Shown here in pieces: positions 16,108 through 23,553 of a stretch of DNA of 46,509 nucleotides (position 1 is its first letter; each line of letters opens with the position of its first letter). This DNA is from a candidate division FCPU426 bacterium (GTDB taxonomy: Bacteria > Oederibacteriota > Muellerivitia > Muellerivitales > Muellerivitaceae), in the NCBI GenBank assembly GCA_003152075.1, contig PLZG01000022.1:30300-76808 (forward strand). The letters run 5' to 3'. A program made the position numbers and the translations under genes. Below the pieces are notes generated by a model. The model did not search any database. It was not told the DNA's origin and saw only the letters and a program-made list of their open reading frames with translations.

Positions 16108-17898
16108 TTAGGTTAAATCTTCCAACTCAATTTTGATCTTCAGTTCCTTCATTAGTTCTTCGTCTATTTCCGAGGGAGAACCTGTCATTAAGTCCGTAGC
16201 CTTGGCGGTCTTGGGGAAAGCGATGACGTCGCGGATATTGGGCGAGCCCGTCAGGAGCATAGCGATACGGTCCAACCCGACAGCCATTCCCCCATGGGGC
16301 GGGGCGCCGTAGGTCAAAGCTTTGAGTAGGAAGCCGAACCTCTCCTGCGCCTTTTCAGGCGAGATATCGAGCATACCGAAGACTTTAGACTGCAATTCGG
16401 AATCGTGGATACGGATGGTTCCACTGCCCAATTCAAAACCATTCAAGACCATGTCATAAGCGCGAGCCGTGACTTTAGTGGGGTCAGTATCCATAAGCGG
16501 TAAGTCCTTATCCATGGGGGCAGTAAAGGGATGGTTCATGGAAAAAAGCCTTCCCTTTTCGTCCTTCCCGAACATGGGAAAGTCCGTTACCCAGGCGAAG
16601 GCCCACTTGGGACCTTTCTCAAACAATCCCTTGCGCCGGGCCAGTTCTACCCTCAAGGCGCCTAGTGAATCGTTCACTACGGTCAGCTGATCCGCACCAA
16701 AAAGGAGCAGGTCCCCTTCCTCACCCTTCAGCACTTTTAATAGTTCCGTTTGCACTTCAGGAGAGAAATATTTGGCGATATTGGAATCCAGTTTGCCGTC
16801 CTTGACCTTGAACCAAGCCATCCCCTTAGCCCCATACTTGCCAACGAAGCCGGTTAATTCTTCGACATCCTTACGGGAAAAGTCCGCGCAACCCTTGGCG
16901 TTGATGGCCTTCACAATCCCACCTTGGGCCAACACATCCTTGAAAACCTTGAAGTCTGATTTAGCGGCCACCGAACCCACGTTCACCAGAGGAAGGTCAA
17001 AACGAAGATCGGGTTTATCGTTACCGTAGTTTTCCATCGCTTCGGCATAGGTCAAACGGCGGAAAGGAGTCTTTAAGTCCTCGCCCAGGGATTCTTTCAC
17101 AATGGCCTTCATCAGACCCTCGCCGACGTGGTAAATGTCCTCCTCGTCGATAAACGACATCTCCAAGTCAATCTGGGTGAATTCCGGTTGGCGGTCGGCC
17201 CGCAAGTCCTCGTCCCGGAAACACTTGGCTATTTGGAAATACTTATCAAGCCCTGCGATCATGCAGGTTTGCTTTAACTGCTGGGGGCTTTGGGGCAAAA
17301 CGAAGAACTTGCCGGGATTGACCCGGCTGGGCACTACATATTCACGCGAACCCTCGGGAGTGTTCTTTATGAGGATCGGGGTCTCGATTTCAAGGAACCC
17401 TTCCCCGCTCATGTAATTGCGGGCCGCCATGGCCATCTTGTGGCGAGCGATGAGTTTGTTTTTCATGGTTTCACGGCGCAGGTCGAGATAACGGTATTCC
17501 ATCCGGGTTTCTTCAGCCACATCCACATCGTCTTCGATCGGGAATACAGGAGTCAAAGAGGGGTTCAAGACCTTCACTTCGTTACAACGGATTTCCACTT
17601 CTCCTGTGGCAATCTTGGGGTTTATGGTTCCCTCGGGGCGTTTGGTCACTTCGCCTTTGACGGCCAATACCCATTCATTTCGGATAAGGTGAGATTGTTT
17701 CAAGGCTTTATCGGCCAATTGCGGGTCGAAAACGATCTGGGTCACCCCATAGCGATCGCGCAGGTCGACAAACACCAACCCGCCGTGGTCCCGGCGATGG
17801 TGTACCCACCCCATGAGGGTCACGGTCTTGCCGATGTCGGAAGCCCGAAGGTCCCCGCACTTGTGTGATCTTTTCCAGCCGCTCATCATTTCAGCCAC
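16108..17898 (-). CDS. aspS: Aspartyl-tRNA synthetase, bacterial type
   Basis: Charges tRNA with aspartate. The 596-residue protein has the N-terminal OB-fold anticodon-binding domain (about 15-110, with VTLMGWVHHRRDHGG), class II motif 1, motif 2 region (CFRDEDLRADRQPEFTQIDLEMSF), a bacterial GAD insertion (about 290-420) and motif 3 (GGMAVGLDRIAMLLTG). Length and order are normal. Start GTG at 17898 has an AGGAGA Shine-Dalgarno about eight bases upstream. An intrinsic terminator sits only about 16 bases before this start, separating it from hisS. The last 28 codons are duplicated beyond the vapBC module. Confidence 0.97.
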   Translation of the reverse strand: MAEMMSGWKRSHKCGDLRASDIGKTVTLMGWVHHRRDHGGLVFVDLRDRYGVTQIVFDPQLADKALKQSHLIRNEWVLAVKGEVTKRPEGTINPKIATGEVEIRCNEVKVLNPSLTPVFPIEDDVDVAEETRMEYRYLDLRRETMKNKLIARHKMAMAARNYMSGEGFLEIETPILIKNTPEGSREYVVPSRVNPGKFFVLPQSPQQLKQTCMIAGLDKYFQIAKCFRDEDLRADRQPEFTQIDLEMSFIDEEDIYHVGEGLMKAIVKESLGEDLKTPFRRLTYAEAMENYGNDKPDLRFDLPLVNVGSVAAKSDFKVFKDVLAQGGIVKAINAKGCADFSRKDVEELTGFVGKYGAKGMAWFKVKDGKLDSNIAKYFSPEVQTELLKVLKGEEGDLLLFGADQLTVVNDSLGALRVELARRKGLFEKGPKWAFAWVTDFPMFGKDEKGRLFSMNHPFTAPMDKDLPLMDTDPTKVTARAYDMVLNGFELGSGTIRIHDSELQSKVFGMLDISPEKAQERFGFLLKALTYGAPPHGGMAVGLDRIAMLLTGSPNIRDVIAFPKTAKATDLMTGSPSEIDEELMKELKIKIELEDLT

Positions 17899-17914
17899 GT
17901 TATTTCTCCTGGTA

Positions 17915-17939
17915 ATAAAAAAGGCCCCTAAAAGGAGCC
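17915..17939 (-). terminator. Intrinsic terminator/possible attenuator between hisS and aspS
   Basis: On the minus strand the stem GGCTCCT (17933-17939) pairs with AGGGGCC (17923-17929) apart from one mismatch, with a 3-nt loop, followed by six T (complement of 17917-17922). It ends the hisS transcript, yet lies so close to the aspS start that aspS transcription must either read through it or start at it. A weak promoter candidate (TTGAGC, then TATTAT 16 bases on) precedes it, which would put this hairpin at the very 5' end of the aspS leader. Confidence 0.75.
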
Positions 17940-17978
17940 GTATAATAACACAACTTTAAAGACGCTCAACACCTCCAT

Positions 17979-19412
17979 TTAGTCTTCCACACCCTCCGAG
18001 AGCCGTTCCATGATGTCGTAAAGCTCGGCCAGGGGCATTTCCTTATCCTGGCGGGTGGAAAGCTGGCGGACTTTATAAGACTTTGGCCCGGGTTTGAAAT
18101 CGGTGATGGCATAGTCAATACCGTTGGCTTGAGCGGTTTCCATCTGCTTTTTGAAGTCCTTCTTTTCCAAACAAGCTTCCACTTGGATACCTTCTGAGCG
18201 CAATTGCTCGGCCAAGGCCATGATGTCCTTTTCAGACTGCCCATTGTTGGCGATAAAAACCCGGGGGTAAATAGTCTGGGAAGCCGACTTTTCTTTTTCC
18301 ACCAAAAGCAACATGATGCGCTCGAATCCCAATGAAATTCCTACCGCAGGCGTGCCCTTAGGCCCACCCAGTTTTTCAATCAACCCGTCATACCGTCCCC
18401 CTCCGCCAATGGAGAAGGAAAATTCTTTGTCTTCCACGTTGATCTCGAAAACCAGCCCGGTGTAATAGTCAAAACCCCTGACGAGGAGTGGATCGAAAAC
18501 GATTTGGGCATCCGGATTAACCGCGTGAATTCTTTGCCGGATGGATTTGATATTGAGCCATATCTTCTCGGCCTGGCCGATCTTGAAATGAACGGGATCA
18601 AGTTGTTTGTGCAGGGCGTTCTTGATGAATCCATCGACCTTGTTCAGGACCTCCATGGAATGGCCCAGGGCCTCGATCTCTTTCATGACCTGGTCGGGGG
18701 GCTGCTTGTCGAGCTTGTCGATGGCCACCGCAATCCCTGCCACCTGGTTAGCGTCCACCCCCATGCCGGTTAACAGGTCTGGAAGCAGCCGTTTGTCGCT
18801 GATCCGAATCTTGAATTTACCGACTCCCAGGGCCTTTAAGACCCGGTCGGTAGCCAGAAGCAACTCTACTTCGTAGGAATCGGAGGTCCCACCCACAATG
18901 TCGATATCGCATTGGTAGAACTCGCGGTAACGGCCTTTTTGGGGTCGGTCAGCCCTCCAGACAGGACCGATGTGATAACAACGAAATGGCTTAGGAAGGT
19001 TGTTGGAGTGGTTGGCGTAATAACGGGCCAACGGAACCGTGAGGTCGAAACGAAGACCCATGTCGGATGAACTATTTTTAAGACGACTTATCCATTCATC
19101 AACAGATTCTTTGTTCTTATCGTCTTCTTCCGCAAAACCTTTTATATTTTTCCGGAAATAATTATGTGCCTCTATAGCCGCATTAGCGTAATCATCGCCA
19201 CGTTTTTCAACTTTAAACATCAACTTCTCGTTCTCGCCACCGCCTTTACCTTGTAACACCTCAATGTTCTCCATGACAGGTGAATCAATGGGCTGAAAAC
19301 CATAGAGTTGGTAATGGTGTTCAATTAGGCGGATAAGCTTTTGACGTAGGAGGGTTTCTTTGGGGAGCCAGTCTCGCATGCCCTTAGGCGGGCCGAATTT
19401 TGTGTTATCCAC
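17979..19412 (-). CDS. hisS: Histidyl-tRNA synthetase with internal insertion
   Basis: Charges tRNA with histidine. About 477 residues from the GTG at 19412, which has AAGGGG six bases upstream; the open frame extends 10 codons further to a TTG without a ribosome site. Motifs: FGPPKGMRDWLP at the N-terminus, motif 2 region LRFDLTVPLARY and RPQKGRYREFYQCDIDI, histidine-specific RGFDYYTGLVFE, motif 3 GISLGFERIMLLL, and a C-terminal anticodon-binding domain. Between FKVEKRG and LRFDLTVP about 45 extra residues occur (DDYANAAIEA through SSDMG), encoded by visibly AT-rich DNA; a shorter spacer exists in some HisRS subfamilies. Followed by a terminator ahead of aspS. Confidence 0.96.
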   Translation of the reverse strand: MDNTKFGPPKGMRDWLPKETLLRQKLIRLIEHHYQLYGFQPIDSPVMENIEVLQGKGGGENEKLMFKVEKRGDDYANAAIEAHNYFRKNIKGFAEEDDKNKESVDEWISRLKNSSSDMGLRFDLTVPLARYYANHSNNLPKPFRCYHIGPVWRADRPQKGRYREFYQCDIDIVGGTSDSYEVELLLATDRVLKALGVGKFKIRISDKRLLPDLLTGMGVDANQVAGIAVAIDKLDKQPPDQVMKEIEALGHSMEVLNKVDGFIKNALHKQLDPVHFKIGQAEKIWLNIKSIRQRIHAVNPDAQIVFDPLLVRGFDYYTGLVFEINVEDKEFSFSIGGGGRYDGLIEKLGGPKGTPAVGISLGFERIMLLLVEKEKSASQTIYPRVFIANNGQSEKDIMALAEQLRSEGIQVEACLEKKDFKKQMETAQANGIDYAITDFKPGPKSYKVRQLSTRQDKEMPLAELYDIMERLSEGVED

Positions 19413-19442
19413 CGAGAACCCCTTAATAAGCAAATGCTTCAA

Positions 19443-19617
19443 ATACTACGTGGGCGTCATAAATGCCACCCCTACAACACCCCTCACCCTACCCATCTCT
19501 CCGAAGGCTCTCAAAGGGAAGACCCCCTATGAACCCTCAAAACCAAGGGACGAGGATTTAGTCTTCGTGCCTTGCGATGACAATCAAGAATTCAAAATTC
19601 ATAATTCAAAATTGCCT
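19443..19617. repeat. Mosaic of three dispersed-repeat types upstream of hisS
   Basis: This 175-bp gap contains a GGGTGGCATTTATGACGCCC-type hairpin (read on the minus strand, about 19452-19471), a decayed REP-like segment with CCCCTCACCCT and CCGAAGG (about 19477-19515), and an AT-rich run of AATTCAAAATTCATAATTC units (19588-19606) next to a TTGCGATGAC fragment. No gene is visible. The fragments look like nested insertion of different short repeats. Confidence 0.55.
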
Positions 19618-21948
19618 TTATTGTACCTGCTGGTACTTTCCGCCCTGGATCTTCAAAATCGGCACCAGTTTTTCAGCCTCATTATGCCCGCCGAAACTTG
19701 TCTTGCCGCTAACCCCCTCGAAATCCTTGATGGCCAAAAGGCTGCTGTGGATGTCATCCCGGGTGACGGCCGTTTCCGTGGCTTTTAACATCAAACGGGT
19801 CGCGTCAAAGGCCTGGGCCGCGTACCGGTCCGGCCTTTTGGCGAAGCGTTTCAGGTAATCATCAGTGAATTTTTTAATCAGGTCATTGGAGCTATCGACG
19901 TAGAAACCCGACACGAAATAGGAACCTTCCAAATCTTTGGCCCCTTCCTTCAAAACAATTTCATTTTCCCAGGACTGAGCGCCCAAGAAAACGGGGTTCA
20001 AATCGTCGAAATGAATTTGGGAGACAATTGATGGAATCTCCACCGCGTGCGCCGGAAGGTAAAGACCCTGGTAATTCGAGGCCATTCGGATGAGCGCTGG
20101 GGGCTTTAAGGGATTGTAGGGAATCTTGCTTTGGTAAACCTTCACAAATTGGTTCTTCTTGGCGTCCATTTGGAAAGCCTCGAAATAAACCAAAAAATCC
20201 CAAGTGGGGTGGGCGCTCCAATCGTTTGGCGGGTTCGTTTCAATCACCCTCCCCGTGACAATCAGGGAAGCTTGAATGTCCTGGGCTATATCCCCCCATT
20301 GCTCAGCGCTAACCGCCAATGTGGTACCCTTGAATTCCACGGGCAAACGGCCCATTGCCTGTTGAATCAAGTCATCGCTCCTGAGGATGTAATCGGTTTG
20401 GGTTTTGAGGGATTCCTTAACGGCATCGTTAACGTTTTTCACAATCGAGGGACAAGTCGTATTGGTTAGCCCTTCCACCAATGGGACAAACGCCATGGTA
20501 GGGATTACGACCGAAACCCCCGCCGCGCTTGTCGAGGCTCCGGAGACTTCCTTGGCCTTCAGCAAAATTTTGCCCACTTCTTTTTTCAAGTTGTATTTGA
20601 GTTCCTCAATGCGGCGATTATTCTCCCTCTCAATTTCCTTGAGAATCTCGGGGTCCTGGCCACCAATGGAAACCAATTGGCTCTTGAAATCCGTGGAGTT
20701 GGGAGGATAAGTGACGGAAGAGGTTACGGTGGCCCCCATGGATTGCACGGTTTTCTGGAATTCATTGGAAAGGGTCTGGCCGTAATCGTCCTCGGGCGCC
20801 AGAATGGCGAACCGTTTGAAACCCAGTTTCTCCACCGCGTATCGGGCGATGGACTGGCCCTGCATCTCGTTGGTCATCCCGTTCCCCATGACATAGGGAC
20901 TGATGGTAAAAAGCTCATTTCCCACAGCAGAAGGCACCAACAAAACAATCCGTTGTTGATTGGCCTGAGGGGCTAACTCGGCCGTTTCGGCGTCCCGGAA
21001 GGGGCCAATGATAGCGTCCAGGTTTCCATCCTTGGTAAGTTCCTGATAAACCTTTAAAGCCTGCACCGGATCACCCATGGTGTCACGTACCATTACGGAC
21101 ATCTGCTTGCGGGTTCCCCCTGAGGGGCTGGCCTGCTCAAGCGCCAGGCTGATTCCATTCCAAATCGATTCCCCATAACTTTTAAAGCGGCCCGTTTTAG
21201 GCAACAGCACCCCGATCTTCCAGCTTTTGCCCTGCTGTTGGTTTTGGAGTTGTTGAAGAAGCAACTGGGCGGCCCCTGCGGAAGGGTTATCGGGGCATTG
21301 CTGGGTAAAGGTGTTTAAATGCTCAATGGCCTCGCTTTGCATTGCCGCCTGGGTCTCACGGCTTCCCAATTGGAACAGGGCGAAGCAATTCATGGGTGAG
21401 TCAGGGTAATTGGAAACGTAGCGTTTCAAATCCTCCAGGCCCATGGAATAGGTCAGCATGAATTCCATCATTTGGCGGCTTTGAACCACATAGGGGGATT
21501 TGGGATATTTTTGCATAACCGTCTGGAAGGCCGCTAAAGCGGGAAGGTAATCTTTTTTGTCGTTATAAATCTGGCCTACCATGTACTGGGACTTGTCCAA
21601 CTGGGACGCGGCGTTTGGAACTTGCAGGATCTTCTGGAAAGTTTTCAACGCTTCGGCCAAATTGTCATGGTTGTATTGGTATTGGGCTACGATGTAGTGG
21701 GAAATGAGATTGTGATGGTCCGCGGCCGCGGTCCCGATGGCCGCCAAGGCAGACTGGTAGTCCTGGTTGGTTACGTCTTCATGAACATTCACCAAGGCGG
21801 GAATTTTAGGGCCCGCGGAGGGGGTGGGAGAGGCTTGGGAAGTTGTCGGCTGGGGTTTCGTGGCCGATTCTTCGGGCCTGATGGTCGCCCGACCCCCGCA
21901 ACCAGCTGTCAGAAGAGCCAAAACTAAAAAGGTTGATCGAAATTTCAT
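19618..21948 (-). CDS. LpoA-like lipoprotein: TPR plus periplasmic-binding fold with TolB-N/CsgG-like insertion
   Basis: A 776-residue predicted outer-membrane lipoprotein (lipobox LTAGC, Cys17). A Pro/Thr/Ser linker is followed by TPR-like helices (60-235) and a type I periplasmic-binding (leucine-binding-like) fold starting SWKIGVLLPKTGRFKSYGESI (242) and resuming at about 615-776. TPR plus this fold is the architecture of LpoA, which activates penicillin-binding proteins. Between the halves lie about 180 extra residues: a charged helix (435-468), then VVIPTMAFVPLVEGL, DYILRSDDLIQQAMG and ASLIVTGRVIE (480-570), resembling the TolB N-terminal/CsgG/LpoB fold. A branched-chain amino-acid receptor role is unlikely given the lipid anchor and TPRs. 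Its ATG overlaps the GH5 stop (ATGA). Confidence 0.78.
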   Translation of the reverse strand: MKFRSTFLVLALLTAGCGGRATIRPEESATKPQPTTSQASPTPSAGPKIPALVNVHEDVTNQDYQSALAAIGTAAADHHNLISHYIVAQYQYNHDNLAEALKTFQKILQVPNAASQLDKSQYMVGQIYNDKKDYLPALAAFQTVMQKYPKSPYVVQSRQMMEFMLTYSMGLEDLKRYVSNYPDSPMNCFALFQLGSRETQAAMQSEAIEHLNTFTQQCPDNPSAGAAQLLLQQLQNQQQGKSWKIGVLLPKTGRFKSYGESIWNGISLALEQASPSGGTRKQMSVMVRDTMGDPVQALKVYQELTKDGNLDAIIGPFRDAETAELAPQANQQRIVLLVPSAVGNELFTISPYVMGNGMTNEMQGQSIARYAVEKLGFKRFAILAPEDDYGQTLSNEFQKTVQSMGATVTSSVTYPPNSTDFKSQLVSIGGQDPEILKEIERENNRRIEELKYNLKKEVGKILLKAKEVSGASTSAAGVSVVIPTMAFVPLVEGLTNTTCPSIVKNVNDAVKESLKTQTDYILRSDDLIQQAMGRLPVEFKGTTLAVSAEQWGDIAQDIQASLIVTGRVIETNPPNDWSAHPTWDFLVYFEAFQMDAKKNQFVKVYQSKIPYNPLKPPALIRMASNYQGLYLPAHAVEIPSIVSQIHFDDLNPVFLGAQSWENEIVLKEGAKDLEGSYFVSGFYVDSSNDLIKKFTDDYLKRFAKRPDRYAAQAFDATRLMLKATETAVTRDDIHSSLLAIKDFEGVSGKTSFGGHNEAEKLVPILKIQGGKYQQVQ

Positions 21949-23003
21949 TTAATCCCCGATTGAAGAATTTCCAGCATTTCCCCGTCCAATGGTCCCGTTT
22001 GGCCATTAGCCGTTTTGGAATAAATCCCAAAATCCAGCCACTTGTAATTCCAGTAAGCCCAACCAGTTTTCATCTCAGAAAAGAGGCTGACCACATCCCT
22101 CGTCCAATTCAGGCGGGCTTCCCTGGGGGCCTGGTCGTAAACCCCAAACTCCCCGCAATAAAGGCCATACCCTTCCTTGGCCAACCGGCGTACGGGGCTC
22201 AACAATTCTCTCAAGGCTTCCCTATTCCAAACCCGGTTCTCGAATTCCAATGTTTCCCGTGTCATCGTCGGCAGATTCCTGGCAAGATACTCAGCCGTCT
22301 TTGGGACAGCTCCGGGATAGGCAACCGTTTCTTTATAACCTTCCCCGCCCTGCCACCAAGGGGCCTTTTGATGGGTCACCAACATGGGAAGGTAAAAATG
22401 AAAACTGTAAACCAAGTTCGGCCCCTGAACCGCTTGGGCCAAATCCTCCAGTTTAAGGACCGAACCCCAATAGGTCGATTCCACCATGATCACCCGAAGC
22501 CGGTCCTCGGCTTGGATGGCCTTACAAACTTTCACGGCCACCCTGTTCCAATCGGCGGCATGGCTTGCCGTTGGCTCGTTTAAGATATCAAACCAAAGAG
22601 GAGCGTCCATTCCCTTCAGGGCATGGGCCAATTCAACCCAAAGGCCGCAAAAAGAGTCTAAATCTTCGTCGTTTTTCCACAAATTATCAAGTTCGGGTTT
22701 GGCGAAGGAATGCCAGGGAACCTGGTGCAAATCTAAAACCGTTAAGAGTTTCGCGTCCCTTGCCCAACCCAAAACCTCTTTGAGGAAAGCCAACCTTTTT
22801 GGCGAAAGCTTCCCCCGCCCGGCTTTTTCGAATAACCAGGGCCCATCCACAGGCAAGCGAATGGAGTTAAAACCCCACTTGGAAATCGTTTCGAAATCGC
22901 TCTTCTTGATGAAATTCTCAATGTGCTTATCGGACAGGTCGGATTGGGAAAGCCAGCCGCCCAAGTTGAAACCAACGGGGCGAACTAGAATCGGAGAGAT
23001 CAT
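21945..23003 (-). CDS. Cellulase-family glycoside hydrolase, GH5-like
   Basis: A 352-residue clan GH-A TIM-barrel enzyme resembling GH5 endoglucanases/glucosidases. Recognisable parts are GFNLGGWL at the start, NSIRLPVDGPWLF, VLDLHQVPWHS, the acid/base in DILNEP (Glu143), YSFHFYLP, and the nucleophile in YCGEFGVY (Glu285), ending in WAYWNYKWLDFGIY. No signal peptide is present, so it probably acts on intracellular glycans or glycosides; substrate cannot be named. AGGGA six bases upstream supports the ATG at 23003. It overlaps the LpoA-like gene by 4 nt and follows dut by 18 bp. Confidence 0.88.
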   Translation of the reverse strand: MISPILVRPVGFNLGGWLSQSDLSDKHIENFIKKSDFETISKWGFNSIRLPVDGPWLFEKAGRGKLSPKRLAFLKEVLGWARDAKLLTVLDLHQVPWHSFAKPELDNLWKNDEDLDSFCGLWVELAHALKGMDAPLWFDILNEPTASHAADWNRVAVKVCKAIQAEDRLRVIMVESTYWGSVLKLEDLAQAVQGPNLVYSFHFYLPMLVTHQKAPWWQGGEGYKETVAYPGAVPKTAEYLARNLPTMTRETLEFENRVWNREALRELLSPVRRLAKEGYGLYCGEFGVYDQAPREARLNWTRDVVSLFSEMKTGWAYWNYKWLDFGIYSKTANGQTGPLDGEMLEILQSGIK

Positions 23004-23021
23004 GGAATTCCCTGTCGCGAA

Positions 23022-23471
23022 TTAAATGCCCGTGTGTCCAAAGCCGCCCGCGCCCCGGATGGTCTCTTCCACCTTCTCCACTTGGACAATTTTGGCATGG
23101 GCCACGGGGGAGATTAATAGCTGGGCGATCCGATCGCCTCTTTTCAAGGTAACGGTTTCCTGGCCAAGGTTGATAACCAGTACCTTCACCTCGCCACGGT
23201 AATCCGAATCGATGGTTCCTGGGGCGTTAGTCAGGGTTAACCCCTGTTTCATCGCCAATCCGCTGCGCGGTCTCACACACCCCTCAAACCCTGGCGGGAT
23301 CTCCATTTTGAGCCCCGTCGGAATAATCCCCCGCTCCCCCGGTTTTAATAGGACTGGTTCGCCCAAGGAGGCTTTTAAATCCAATCCCGCAGCCCCTTCC
23401 GTTGCATAAGTAGGTAAACCCAAATCGTCATTGCCTGGCAAGAGTTCTATTTTCAATAAGGGTTTTTCCAT
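23022..23471 (-). CDS. dut: dUTP diphosphatase (trimeric dUTPase)
   Basis: Hydrolyses dUTP to dUMP, keeping uracil out of DNA and supplying dTMP synthesis. The five motifs are visible in 149 residues: EGAAGLDLKA, PRSGLAMK, GTIDSDYRGEV, RGDRIAQLLI and the C-terminal glycine-rich RGAGGFGHTG that closes over the active site. Length is normal. It starts an apparent transcript with the GH5 and LpoA-like genes, with an 82-bp AT-rich gap upstream; a TATAAA (minus strand, 23499-23504) could be a -10 box but has no good -35. Confidence 0.96.
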   Translation of the reverse strand: MEKPLLKIELLPGNDDLGLPTYATEGAAGLDLKASLGEPVLLKPGERGIIPTGLKMEIPPGFEGCVRPRSGLAMKQGLTLTNAPGTIDSDYRGEVKVLVINLGQETVTLKRGDRIAQLLISPVAHAKIVQVEKVEETIRGAGGFGHTGI

Positions 23472-23553
23472 GATTTATCCAAAAAAAGTTTTATAGCCAG
23501 GCCGAATGGCGCCGGAAAAATATTATTCTAAAAATTATTGAGAAAATTAAAAA

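Noticed and set aside
19618-21948. Branched-chain amino-acid ABC transporter receptor
   Set aside because: Lipobox, TPR region and large insertion fit LpoA-type envelope proteins better, and no permease or ATPase genes adjoin.
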